Program-made: the position numbers and the translations under genes
The notes under the pieces: model-generated
The model's database searches: none
The model's input: only the letters and a program-made list of their open reading frames with translations
What the model was told of the DNA's origin: nothing
NCBI GenBank assembly: GCA_965208275.1
Contig: OZ242331.1
Coordinates: 2,666,001-2,730,000 of the forward strand
Direction of reading: 5' to 3'
Length of the DNA: 64,000 nucleotides
Origin: Bin5 sp022827195
GTDB lineage: Bacteria; Chloroflexota; Anaerolineae; Caldilineales; Caldilineaceae
Shown: in pieces, positions 43,990 to 51,924 of the stretch
Layout: every line of letters begins with the position of its first letter
Numbering within the stretch: the stretch's first letter is position 1

Positions 43990-45585
43990 CTAATCGTTCT
44001 CTGTCGGTTCAGCAGCAGCGGTCTGGTGCGAATCGGGTTGGACTCCTGCCATCAGCAGGCCGATCGCGGCGCGGCTGGCCTGATTGCGGGGGAGGACGGC
44101 GCTGATGCGGCCGTTGAACATAACTGCAATGCGGTCTGACAGTGCCATTATTTCATCCAACTCATAGCTTACGAGGAGGACGGCGACGCCTTCGTCGCGC
44201 TTGGCGACGATCTGGCTGTGGATGAATTCGATTGAGCCGACGTCGATGCCCCGGGTCGGCTGGGCGGCGATCAAGAGGCGAATGGGGCGGCTGAACTCGC
44301 GGGCGACGACCATTTTTTGCTGATTGCCTCCGGAGAGGCTTGCGCCCGCGGTCCTGACGGAAGGGGTGCGCACGTCAAAACGCTGCACCAGCTTTTCGGC
44401 ATGTTGGGCAATCGCCTGCTGGTCCATGGTCAGGCCGGTGGAAAAGGGGCGCTGGTAGTAGGAGCCGAGGACGAGATTGTCCGCGACCGAATAGGCATCG
44501 ACCATGCCGTAGAGGTGGCGGTCCTCTGGCACGTGGCAGATGGCACCTTCCTCGGTGATACGGCGCGGGGGTGCGTTGGTCATGTCGAGGTCGTTCATGT
44601 GTACGGCGCCAGCGGCGGCCGGGCGCAGGCCTGTGATCACTTCGACCAACTCTGTTTGTCCGTTGCCCTGGACGCCGGCGACGCCGACGATTTCCCCGCC
44701 GCGCACGTCGAGCGAGACGCCGCGCAGGGCAGGCTCGCCAAGATCATTGGTCGCCTGCAAGTCGTTGATCTGCAAGAACACTTCGCCCGCGGCTGCAGGC
44801 TGCTTCTCTACCTCGAGCGTGACCTTTCGCCCAACCATCATTGCAGCCAGTTCCTCCTGAGAGACGGATTCAGGGTCGGCTTCGCCGACCAGTTCACCTC
44901 GCCGCAGCACGGCGATGCGGTTGGCGATGCGGAGAACCTCCTTGAGCTTATGGGTGATGAATATAATCGCCTTTCCCTGGCTGCGGAGCAACTCCATTAC
45001 GGAGAAGAGACCTTCTATCTCCTGCGGCGTCAAAACGGATGTCGGCTCGTCGAGAATCAGGACATCGGCTTGCCTGTAGAGCGCCTTGAGGATTTCGACG
45101 CGTTGCTGAAAACCGACTGGGAGGTCCTCGATTATTGCGTAGGGGTCGACCGGCATGTTGTACCGTTCGGCCAGTTCACGGATGTGTGCCGCGACGCTCT
45201 CCCTGTCGAGGAGGCCTTTGCTGACGCTCTCGCTGCCCAGCATGATGTTGTCGACAACACTCATCACGGGCACCAACTGGAAGTGCTGATGGACCATGCC
45301 GATGCCCAACTCTATTGCGTCGCGGGGCGACTGCATTTGTACGCTGCGTCCATCGACCAGAATTTCGCCCTCGGTAGGCTGATAGAGGCCGTAGACAATG
45401 TTCATCAGGGTGGACTTGCCGGCCCCGTTTTCGCCGAGCAGGGCCAGTATCTCGCCGCGACGGAGCGTCAGATCGATCTCCTTGTTGGCGACGACTCCGG
45501 GGAAGAGCTTGGTGATCTTACGAACTTCAAGTTTGGCTTGCATGTCGCCGTCTTGGCGGTCGGGCGCGTCTTGCAGCCGGCTCAT
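43990..45585 (-). CDS. ABC importer ATPase, two ABC domains (BMP/nucleoside-type)
   Basis: 531 residues with two nucleotide-binding domains. The first has Walker A GENGAGKST, a Q-loop region in GMVHQHFQLVP and Walker B VLILDEPTS. The second has the degenerate Walker A GVQGNGQTE, signature LSGGNQQKMV and Walker B region LLIAAQPTRGID, as in the YufO/RbsA-type dual ATPases that power carbohydrate and nucleoside importers. Its start overlaps the preceding permease stop by four bases (ATGA), and its own stop abuts the next gene. It energises uptake of the ligand bound by the lipoprotein at 48013-49089. Confidence 0.93.
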   Translation of the reverse strand: MSRLQDAPDRQDGDMQAKLEVRKITKLFPGVVANKEIDLTLRRGEILALLGENGAGKSTLMNIVYGLYQPTEGEILVDGRSVQMQSPRDAIELGIGMVHQHFQLVPVMSVVDNIMLGSESVSKGLLDRESVAAHIRELAERYNMPVDPYAIIEDLPVGFQQRVEILKALYRQADVLILDEPTSVLTPQEIEGLFSVMELLRSQGKAIIFITHKLKEVLRIANRIAVLRRGELVGEADPESVSQEELAAMMVGRKVTLEVEKQPAAAGEVFLQINDLQATNDLGEPALRGVSLDVRGGEIVGVAGVQGNGQTELVEVITGLRPAAAGAVHMNDLDMTNAPPRRITEEGAICHVPEDRHLYGMVDAYSVADNLVLGSYYQRPFSTGLTMDQQAIAQHAEKLVQRFDVRTPSVRTAGASLSGGNQQKMVVAREFSRPIRLLIAAQPTRGIDVGSIEFIHSQIVAKRDEGVAVLLVSYELDEIMALSDRIAVMFNGRISAVLPRNQASRAAIGLLMAGVQPDSHQTAAAEPTEND

Positions 45586-46649
45586 GCGCTTCCCTCCGTC
45601 TCATAGACTTTGCCCTCAGCGGCGGGCGGGCGAACGCGTCCGACGAGGCCGGAGACGGCGACGATGGTGACAACGTAGGGAAGCATCGAGATGAACTGGC
45701 GGGGGACCTGGGTTACGCCTGCGAGAAGCAGCTCGTTTTGCAGCGCCTGTGTGTAACCGAAGAGCGCGGCGGCGCCGAGGGCGCCGAACGGATTCCAGTT
45801 GCCGAAAATCATAGCGGCCAGAGAGATGAAGCCCCGCCCGGCGGTCATGCCTTCCTGAAACTGGCCGACCGCTTCCAGGACAAGAAAGGCGCCTGCCAGC
45901 CCTGCCAGCATACCGCCAAGGGAGGTGTTGACGTAGCGATAGCGATTGACATTGATGCCGACGGTGTCGGCGGCGCGGGGGTGTTCGCCTACGGCGCGCG
46001 TACGCAGTCCCCAGCGGGTATTGAAGAGCCCGATGTGGACAATGAGGACAAGGAGCAACGCGAGGTAGGTAATTGGGGGGTTATCGAAGAGGACAGGGCC
46101 GATGACGTCGATCTGCGACAGGCCGGGCAGCGGGATGGAACTGAATTTGCCCTCGGCGATGGCATCGCGGTTGTAGAGATAGGAGGAGGTCCCGAGGGCG
46201 AGAATGATGATGACGGTGCCGGAGATAATCTGGTCCATGCGGAAGCGGATGGAGAAGAGCGCATGGACTGCGCCCATGAGCCCGCCGGTGGCGACGGCGA
46301 CGGCCGCGCTGAAGATAAGGCTGACCATGAGCGGCCAGTGGTTGGTGCTGGTCTTGGCGACAAAGCCGGCGAAGGCGCCGGCCAGCATCATGCCTTCGAT
46401 GCCGATGTTGATGATGCCTGAACGTTCGCAGAGAATGCCGCTGAGCGCACCGAGCACAAGGGGCACGGTGGCGCGTAGGGTAAAGTTGAGGGCGCTGATG
46501 CCGAAGAGGACTCGCAGCCAGGTATATTCACCCAGCGGCGTCTTATTGACGACGACTGCCATTGCGACGAGTGCGAGCGCAAGGACCAGGGAGATGACGG
46601 CGCGGCGGCCCAAGCGGCGTGGGGTCGAGAGTTTCGAGACTACACTCAC
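45582..46649 (-). CDS. ABC importer permease (BMP/nucleoside-type), second
   Basis: 355 residues, about eight to ten membrane helices, matching the branched-chain/monosaccharide permease fold. GIINIGIEGMMLAGAFAG is the characteristic helix motif of this group, and LGEHPRAADTVGINVNRYR lies near the coupling loop. It starts with GTG 46649, overlapping the upstream permease stop by four bases. It pairs with the other permease to form the membrane channel. Confidence 0.92.
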   Translation of the reverse strand: MSVVSKLSTPRRLGRRAVISLVLALALVAMAVVVNKTPLGEYTWLRVLFGISALNFTLRATVPLVLGALSGILCERSGIINIGIEGMMLAGAFAGFVAKTSTNHWPLMVSLIFSAAVAVATGGLMGAVHALFSIRFRMDQIISGTVIIILALGTSSYLYNRDAIAEGKFSSIPLPGLSQIDVIGPVLFDNPPITYLALLLVLIVHIGLFNTRWGLRTRAVGEHPRAADTVGINVNRYRYVNTSLGGMLAGLAGAFLVLEAVGQFQEGMTAGRGFISLAAMIFGNWNPFGALGAAALFGYTQALQNELLLAGVTQVPRQFISMLPYVVTIVAVSGLVGRVRPPAAEGKVYETEGSA

Positions 46650-47782
46650 GAGCCGCCCCAGCTTGTGCTTACAGTAGAGGCTGCTTCTTCCAGCGGTTGC
46701 CGGCGGAGACGGAAGATCATGCGGATGATCAGCGGCGCGGCGACGAAGGCCAGCACGAGCGCCTGGATAATCTGGATGATGTCGGCGGGAACACCGGACT
46801 CGAACTGCATCTTGGAGGCGCCGCCGTCGAGCGCGCCGAACATGAAGGCGGCCAGCATGACGCCGAGTGGATGTGTCTGCCCGAGGAGCGCGACAGTGAT
46901 GCCGTCGAAACCGACGGCGCCGCCGAATTCAGGGGCAAACTTATGGTTGAGGCCCAGGGTCTCGATGGCGCCGGCCAGCCCAGCCAGGCCGCCGGCGATC
47001 GCCATGGTCAGGATAATTGTGAAATTGACGCGGATTCCGGCGTACGCGGCAGCTTTCATGTTGTGGCCGACGGTCCGCATTTCGAAGCCGAGCGGCGTCT
47101 TGAATATCAGCCACCAGACGAATAGCGCGGCGGCGACGGCGATGAAGACTCCATAGTGGACGCGATATGGCGGGCCGAAAAGCCAGGGGATCTGGGCAGA
47201 TGCCAGGACGTCGGGCGTTTCGGAGATGGCGCCGGCCGTCTCGTCCCAGAGGGGGCCGGGGGTCTGTCCCTGCGTGCCGCCGGCGTAGACGGTCCAGCCG
47301 CCGAAGAGGGCGGCCACATAGTTGAGCATGATGGTGACGATGACCTCGTGGGCGCCGGTGTAGACTTTGAGGATGCCTGGGATGGCGCCCCAGATCATGC
47401 CGCCGACTATGCCGGCGATCAGGGCAAGGGGCAGGTGGACAAAGACGGGCAGGCCTTCGAAGTTGATGCCCACGGCGACGGCGAATATGGTGCCCATGAC
47501 GAACTGGCCGGAGGCGCCGATGTTGAAAAGGCTGACCTTGAAGGCGACTGCAACGGAGAGCCCGGTGAGGATAAACGGGATGGTCTTGCGAATTGTCCTG
47601 GCCCATCCCTTGCCGTCGCCAAAGGCACCCTGGAAGAGGCCGCTGTAGGCGGCGAGGGGATCATCGCCGGAGAGTATCATGACGATTGCTCCGGTCAGGA
47701 GCGCGGCCAGGAGCGCGAGCAGGGGGATGAGAAGTGCTCGCAGCGTACGGGAGAAGGCGATTTTCGGGTAGGCGATCGCCAT
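46646..47782 (-). CDS. ABC importer permease (BMP/nucleoside-type), first
   Basis: 378 residues, multi-spanning, with family motifs SLFNIGASGQFVMGTIFA, GAIPGILKVYTGAHEVIVTI and a coupling segment ending in RTVGHNMKAAAYAGI, typical of YufP-type permeases. ATG 47782 follows a 230-bp gap after the binding-protein gene that contains a strong stem-loop. Together with the second permease it forms the heterodimeric channel. Confidence 0.92.
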   Translation of the reverse strand: MAIAYPKIAFSRTLRALLIPLLALLAALLTGAIVMILSGDDPLAAYSGLFQGAFGDGKGWARTIRKTIPFILTGLSVAVAFKVSLFNIGASGQFVMGTIFAVAVGINFEGLPVFVHLPLALIAGIVGGMIWGAIPGILKVYTGAHEVIVTIMLNYVAALFGGWTVYAGGTQGQTPGPLWDETAGAISETPDVLASAQIPWLFGPPYRVHYGVFIAVAAALFVWWLIFKTPLGFEMRTVGHNMKAAAYAGIRVNFTIILTMAIAGGLAGLAGAIETLGLNHKFAPEFGGAVGFDGITVALLGQTHPLGVMLAAFMFGALDGGASKMQFESGVPADIIQIIQALVLAFVAAPLIIRMIFRLRRQPLEEAASTVSTSWGGS

Positions 47783-47910
47783 TGTCCAACTCCGTCGGGG
47801 GACGACTCTCGGGTCGGCGGCTCAGGTTGACCGGGCGGCCTCTGCGGGCGGGACTGCAAGCGGCGCTGGAATGGGGCCGTTGCTTGCGGCCGCCGCCCTG
47901 TAAAGAGAAG

Positions 47911-47938
47911 CGGGAGGCGTTTGGGGCGGCCTCCCGCT
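47911..47938 (-). terminator. Stem-loop between the binding-protein and permease genes
   Basis: GCGGGAGGC and GCCTCCCGC (9-bp perfect stem, 10-base loop), followed in the direction of transcription by TTCTCTTT. It looks like a leaky terminator or mRNA-stabilising hairpin, letting the binding protein be made in excess over the membrane components. Confidence 0.65.
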
Positions 47939-48012
47939 CCTATGGGATTGGCGCCGCGCTGGTGCTGAAGGCCGGACGCCGATCCGTGTCACTGCTTCAG
48001 GACCGGGACGGC

Positions 48013-49089
48013 TCAGTTGCCATATCCGGTGTCGATCGATCCTTCGATGAGGCCGGCCTTCGTCTCTTCGAGCAGGTCTTTCAACTCCTGCGGAATCATG
48101 TCGTCAAAGTCGTGGAAGGGCGCCAGGTCGGCGTCGCCGAAGTAGTTGCCGCCGGGGAAGGCGCCTTCGCTGGCGAGGTTGACGAGGTCAACGACGCCGG
48201 GCGTGATGAGTTTCATGGCGCTGGAGACGAGGCAGGGATGGGCGGCGGGTACGGTGTTCCACTGGTCGGTGTCGACGCCGATGCAGAATACGGTTTCGCC
48301 GGCGCCTTCGGCGGTTGCGATCTCCTGGAGGGCGCCGTTGCCGGTGATGCCGCCGGCGCCGAAGATGACATCAGCGCCCTGGTCGAGGGCCTGCTTGGCG
48401 GTGGCTGCGCCCCATTCGGGATCGACGAAAGCCTGGGAGATTTCGCCGGGATGGTAGGTTGAGATGACGTTGATGTCCGGGTTCACGGACTTGGCGCCGG
48501 CGATGTAGCCCTCGTTAAAGGCGACGACGGGGGGCACGAGGTCGGTGCCGAGGACGGCGGCGATTGTGCCGGTCTTGGAGAGGCTGCCGGCGAGTACGCC
48601 GGCGAGATAGCCGGAGTGGTCCTCGTTAAAGATTAGCCCGGCGACGTTGGCCATTGTCTCGCCCTGGAACTGGTCGACACCGATGAAGTAGACATCGGGG
48701 TTGTCCCTGGCGGCGGTGAGGGTTGCATCGCCGAGGGCGAAGCCGACGCTGACGATTACGTTGTAGCCGGCGTCGATGAACTGTTGGATATTGTCGGCGT
48801 AGTCTTTGGCGTCCTGCGTTTCGATGTACTTGAAGTCGTCTTCGGCCAGGCCGAGGCCTTCGGCGGCAGCGACAACGCCTTCCCAGGCGGACTGATTGAA
48901 GCTGCGGTCGTTGACGCGGCCGACGTCTGTAACCAGGCCGACTTTGAATTCTCCGGCCATGCCTTCTTCAGCGGCTGCGCCGGACTCTGTGTCGGCGGCC
49001 GGCATGGCGGCGGGGGCAGGGCAGGCGGCAAGGAGGAGGGCCAGCGCGGTGAGGACAGCGAATAATGTCGTCAGACGGGAAACGTTCAT
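48013..49089 (-). CDS. BMP-family substrate-binding lipoprotein
   Basis: 358 residues from ATG 49089 with AAAGGAG 8 bases upstream. The signal peptide ends in the lipobox LLAAC, giving a lipid-anchored protein. The mature part has the basic-membrane-protein/PnrA-like fold: FKVGLVTDVGRVNDRSFNQSAWEG near the N-terminus in part, GVDQFQGE and HSGYLAGVLAGSL mid-protein. Such proteins bind purine nucleosides or related ligands for their ABC importers. It heads the operon with two permeases, ATPase and an unknown gene. Confidence 0.93.
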   Translation of the reverse strand: MNVSRLTTLFAVLTALALLLAACPAPAAMPAADTESGAAAEEGMAGEFKVGLVTDVGRVNDRSFNQSAWEGVVAAAEGLGLAEDDFKYIETQDAKDYADNIQQFIDAGYNVIVSVGFALGDATLTAARDNPDVYFIGVDQFQGETMANVAGLIFNEDHSGYLAGVLAGSLSKTGTIAAVLGTDLVPPVVAFNEGYIAGAKSVNPDINVISTYHPGEISQAFVDPEWGAATAKQALDQGADVIFGAGGITGNGALQEIATAEGAGETVFCIGVDTDQWNTVPAAHPCLVSSAMKLITPGVVDLVNLASEGAFPGGNYFGDADLAPFHDFDDMIPQELKDLLEETKAGLIEGSIDTGYGN

Positions 49090-49151
49090 CGTGTTTCTCC
49101 TTTTGAAATGTAATTGCGATGCCCAGCGCCGTAATCGGGCCGGCAGAAGAA

Positions 49152-49180
49152 GAGGGTCTGGGATATCAGACCAAACCCTC
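49152..49180 (-). promoter_or_regulatory. Stem-loop in the BMP lipoprotein 5' leader
   Basis: GAGGGT-CTG and CAG-ACC...ACCCTC arms with a GATAT-containing loop lie within the about 170-nt leader predicted from the promoter at 49264. It could modulate translation or transcription. No known riboswitch consensus was recognised. Confidence 0.45.
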
Positions 49181-49263
49181 GCGCTTGTTCCAGGAGATCT
49201 TGGGTCTGTCATTGTGCCGACTCGGCGTCAATCGTTGCTGGGTACCGCCATGAACGTTCAAGC

Positions 49264-49292
49264 ATTATACGCGAGTTGTGGTTCAACAGCAA
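49264..49292 (-). promoter_or_regulatory. Predicted sigma70 promoter for the BMP importer operon
   Basis: On the minus strand: -35 TTGCTG (49287-49292), 17-bp spacer, perfect -10 TATAAT (49264-49269). The start site near 49257 would give a leader of about 168 nt. Confidence 0.72.
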
Positions 49293-49390
49293 GACATTTG
49301 GCACTGTCACAGGGTGCCTGGGAAGTTGCTGAGAGGCCGGCTTCTTCAAAGAATCTGAATCATCAGGGGCCTGTTTGGCCGCCCATCGCC

Positions 49391-49430
49391 AAGTCGGGCC
49401 AAGTCTGGTCAGGTCCGGCCAAGTCGGGTC
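49391..49430. repeat. Four tandem 10-bp units, consensus AAGTCGGGTC
   Basis: AAGTCGGGCC, AAGTCTGGTC, AGGTCCGGCC and AAGTCGGGTC abut directly. Unit length, consensus and copy number match the array at 10511-10550. Confidence 0.85.
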
Positions 49431-49714
49431 ATGACGACTCTTTCTGGGTGAAATTCAGACAGTCCTCTTCGAGAGCCGTCGCGTTTTGGGGAAACCTGAC
49501 ACGCACGGCTCGTTGCGCTTCTGGTCTCGTGTTGTGGTGCCGCGTGGTCCTTCGCTTTCTCTGCTTGCAGAATACGCCCCTAACGTCGCGTGTGCCGGGC
49601 GATGGGCGCTCGTTTTCCAGGTCTGGCGGCGCCCGGGGGAAAACAAACACACGCTGTCAAGAATGGGCAGGCTGACGGAGGCTGCGATGCCGTCCGCGAG
49701 GAGAACCCTACGAA

Positions 49715-49731
49715 CACATTTTAAGAATGTG
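49715..49731. promoter_or_regulatory. Operator-like dyad CACATT-TTAAG-AATGTG
   Basis: A perfect 6-bp inverted repeat with a 5-base AT-rich centre in non-coding DNA. No adjacent promoter or gene start was identified, so it is only a candidate protein-binding site. Confidence 0.35.
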
Positions 49732-50285
49732 CGATGTGCAGTGTGAGGGCCGTCACATTCGACACGACGTTCCCTTAGGTGGTCAGATTGCAGGGTCAAC
49801 ATCCTGACTGTGCCCCGGTCTTTCATTGGAACAGTAGCACTGTGTTTTGCAGAGGCCTGCAAGGTCTCGGGTAGATTCTTGTTGTTACTCAACCCAAGGG
49901 GGTGCATCCCAGGTCAGAGGAAAGAGATGCCTGTCCGGGATTTTGCACCATTGTTGGCTGGGTAGCCGGGCGCGGTGAGCGACCATCGCCTGAGCACAAT
50001 CACATGACCTGCAGGTACACGCCAGTCTCATCCGCTGCTGATCGCAGGCAGCGGTCCGGATAGTACGGTGGCGGGATGGGGGCTTCCGGCCTATTGGGCG
50101 AGTAGAGGGCCTCGTCGCGGGCCACTTCGCCTGCGCGTGCCGAAATCAGCGTTGCCTTCTGTGGTGGTGTCAGTCTCCTTTTCGGGAGTGCCGCGAACGT
50201 GCGCAAGAACGGGGCCGATTCTGTCCGATATTGGCCCAGGAGCGTCCGGATGTGACGCAAACCTGCTGCGATTTTTTTGGAAACC

Positions 50286-50318
50286 GGGTATCTACTGGGT
50301 ATCGATAGGGTATCGAAA
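50286..50318. repeat. Three tandem 11-bp units starting GGGTATC
   Basis: GGGTATCTACT, GGGTATCGATA and GGGTATCGAAA abut directly in the non-coding island. Confidence 0.75.
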
Positions 50319-50783
50319 TGCTCGTTCTGTCCAGATGGGCTTAACTATGAAAAAATCTTCTCTCTCCTCGTGACAGGATATTGGCATGGACTCTCGTAGC
50401 AGGATGCGGTTGCGGTCAGTTCCCTGTCGTTTTTGGACTGAAAATGCGCAAAAGGTGTCGTTTTGGTGCAGAAAGTGCGCAAAATGGTGTCGGTTGCATG
50501 CTTTTCGTGACAGGATACCGAGACGGGTGGGGGGCGCGGCGGACGGCTGGGTGGTACATTGCCGGGTGGTAGCGGCTGCGCCCGGAGCGATGTGCGCTGG
50601 GGGCAGGATTTGGACGTTCAGTTCAGAGCGGGTCGACATGGCGGGTGGCCTGGGTAAGGTCAACGGGCAGCTGTGCGCATGCGGCGCGTTCGGGTGCAGC
50701 CTGGTTGGGTTCAGATTCAACCTTGCAGTATAGCACGTTTCGGAGACTCTTGCAGGGGGCGTTGGGAGCGGATTCGGGACTGC

Positions 50784-50825
50784 AGTGGCCGGTAGTCAGT
50801 GGTCAGTGGCCGGTGTCCAGTACCG
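50784..50825. repeat. Heptamer array (AGTGGTC/AGTGGCC family)
   Basis: AGTGGCC, GGTAGTC, AGTGGTC, AGTGGCC, GGTGTCC and AGTACCG run head to tail with a strict 7-bp period. Related to the arrays at 21068 and 51278. Confidence 0.8.
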
Positions 50826-50876
50826 GGTGGGAGCGGTGGGCGGGGGTCGAACTGGGAACCGGCAGGCGACGCGCAC

Positions 50877-50994
50877 GCACGGTGGCATTGCCTCGCGGTG
50901 GCTGACGCGTCAGCCGGGGACGAGTACGCACGGTGGCATACACAAGGGGGGCGTTGCGGGGGGAGTCGCCCCGCACAAGGGAGGGCCGGAGCGG
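50877..50994. repeat. 118-bp hairpin-containing element, copy A
   Basis: Starts GCACGGTGGCATT, has GCACGGTGGCATA 51 bp later, then CACAAGGGGGGC, a GCGGGG...CCCCGC hairpin (50956-50974) and CACAAGGGAGGGCCGG. Copy B with the same order lies at 51148-51265. Confidence 0.85.
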
Positions 50995-50995
50995 C

Positions 50996-51023
50996 CGTGA
51001 CTCGTGATTCGTGATTCGTGATT
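50996..51023. repeat. Four tandem heptamers CGTGATT
   Basis: CGTGACT followed by three perfect CGTGATT units. Classic short tandemly repeated heptamer array between the two 118-bp elements. Confidence 0.85.
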
Positions 51024-51147
51024 CGAACTGCGGGAGCCGCGCAAGCTCGCTGGCGTCGGCGCGGTTGCGCGTTGGCGGCGAGATGGAAGCGCGTCGGCAC
51101 GGTCGGTTTTACGACGGTGGCGTCGGCGACAGGCTGGCATCGCGCGG

Positions 51148-51265
51148 GCACGGTGGCATTACTTCCCGGTCGCTGACACACCAGCCGGGGGGAGGCGCAG
51201 GCACGGTGGCATACACAAGGGGGGCGTTGGGGGGGAGTCCCCCGCACAAGGGAGGGCCGGAACGG
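51148..51265. repeat. 118-bp hairpin-containing element, copy B
   Basis: Same block order as copy A: GCACGGTGGCATT, GCACGGTGGCATA (53 bp later), CACAAGGGGGGC, a G-run/C-run hairpin around GAGTC, and CACAAGGGAGGGCCGG. The hairpin arms differ from copy A but still pair. Confidence 0.85.
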
Positions 51266-51277
51266 CAGTACAACGGC

Positions 51278-51333
51278 AGTGGCCAGTTGTCAGTGGACAG
51301 TTGTCAGTGGACAGTTGTCAGTGGCCGGTGGCC
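51278..51333. repeat. Eight tandem heptamers (AGTGGAC/AGTTGTC family)
   Basis: AGTGGCC, AGTTGTC, AGTGGAC, AGTTGTC, AGTGGAC, AGTTGTC, AGTGGCC, GGTGGCC, alternating types with an exact 7-bp period. Confidence 0.88.
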
Positions 51334-51447
51334 GGGCACTGCAGGGGGCGGGTATGACTCGGTTGCTTCCCGAGGGAAGGGGATTTGTACCTCTATTTTG
51401 GACTGCATCCACCCAAAGGTAGAGTCAGGCAACGAGAGGAAGCTCTG

Positions 51448-51456
51448 TGATATACT
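51448..51456 (+). promoter_or_regulatory. Extended -10 promoter element of rsfS
   Basis: TGATATACT: extended -10 TGn followed by TATACT (51451-51456). No good -35. The start site would be near 51463, leaving a short leader to the AAGGAGG at 51487. Confidence 0.5.
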
Positions 51457-51475
51457 GGAAGGCCGATTTTGCAGT

Positions 51476-51496
51476 ATGGACCAACAAGGAGGCTGA
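51476..51496 (+). CDS. Possible six-codon leader peptide overlapping the rsfS ribosome site
   Basis: ATG GAC CAA CAA GGA GGC TGA encodes MDQQGG. Its codons 4-6 contain the AAGGAGG ribosome site of rsfS, and its stop ends one base before the CTG proposed as the rsfS start. Translation of this frame would block or couple to rsfS initiation. It has no strong ribosome site of its own, so it may be fortuitous. Confidence 0.3.
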   Translation: MDQQGG

Positions 51497-51497
51497 G

Positions 51498-51851
51498 CTG
51501 AATAGCAACGAGCTGGCGAGAAAGATCGTTGAGATTATTGAGGAGAAGCAGGCGGCGGAGATCGTCCTGCTCGACGTGAGCGAGCAGACCAGTATTGCCA
51601 CCTATTTTGTACTGGGCACGGTGAACAATGAGCGACAGGCGAATTCGATCCGGGATGATCTCTGGCAGCAGCTCCAGATCGAAGAGAAGATGCGCCCGTT
51701 AAACGTGCACGATCTGCGGCAGGAGGGGGGCGGGTGGCTGCTGGCCGACTACGGCGATGTTATCTTGCATCTCTTCACGGAGGAGACGCGCCACCACTAT
51801 GACCTGGAAGGTCTGTGGAGCGATGCGCAGGTTGTGCTCAAGATCCTGTAG
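51498..51851 (+). CDS. rsfS: Ribosomal silencing factor RsfS
   Basis: 117 residues if started at CTG 51498, which lies 5 bases after a perfect AAGGAGG. The frame can be extended to GTG 51447, but that codon lies inside the predicted -10 element and would add residues not typical of the family. The protein is a standard RsfS/Iojap domain: LARKIVEIIEEKQAAEIVLLD in part, TSIATYFVLGT, GGGWLLADYGDVILHLF and the end LEGLW. It binds uL14 and keeps ribosomal subunits apart when nutrients are scarce. It is not adjacent to its usual partners nadD or a nudix gene here. Confidence 0.9.
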   Translation: MNSNELARKIVEIIEEKQAAEIVLLDVSEQTSIATYFVLGTVNNERQANSIRDDLWQQLQIEEKMRPLNVHDLRQEGGGWLLADYGDVILHLFTEETRHHYDLEGLWSDAQVVLKIL

Positions 51852-51924
51852 AGGGCCAATCCGACTTCCGGTCTACTATTTTGCGCTTACAGTTTCTTGT
51901 TGATGCGGGGGCGGAGGGGCGACG

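Larger units (their letters stand above)
49090..51497. other. 2.4-kb non-coding, repeat-rich island
   Basis: From the start of the BMP lipoprotein gene to rsfS there is no credible gene. It holds the lipoprotein promoter and 5' leader, a decamer array, an 11-bp triple repeat, three heptamer arrays, a duplicated 118-bp element and the rsfS promoter/leader. Open frames across it translate into repeat-derived Arg/Pro/His-rich peptides on both strands. Two imperfect copies of a CGTGACAGGATA motif (near 50370 and 50508) bracket a pair of GCGCAAAA-containing repeats. Confidence 0.65.

Noticed and set aside
44317..45606. A 429-codon open frame antisense to the ABC ATPase gene
   Set aside because: It mirrors a gene with complete Walker and signature motifs; its own product has no recognisable domain.
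50292..50720. A 142-codon minus-strand frame in the repeat island
   Set aside because: Starts without a ribosome site, contains repeat-derived residues and no known domain.
50717..51247. A 176-codon frame on the minus strand in the repeat island
   Set aside because: Its residues come directly from translating the heptamer and 118-bp repeats, so it duplicates itself internally; no ribosome site.
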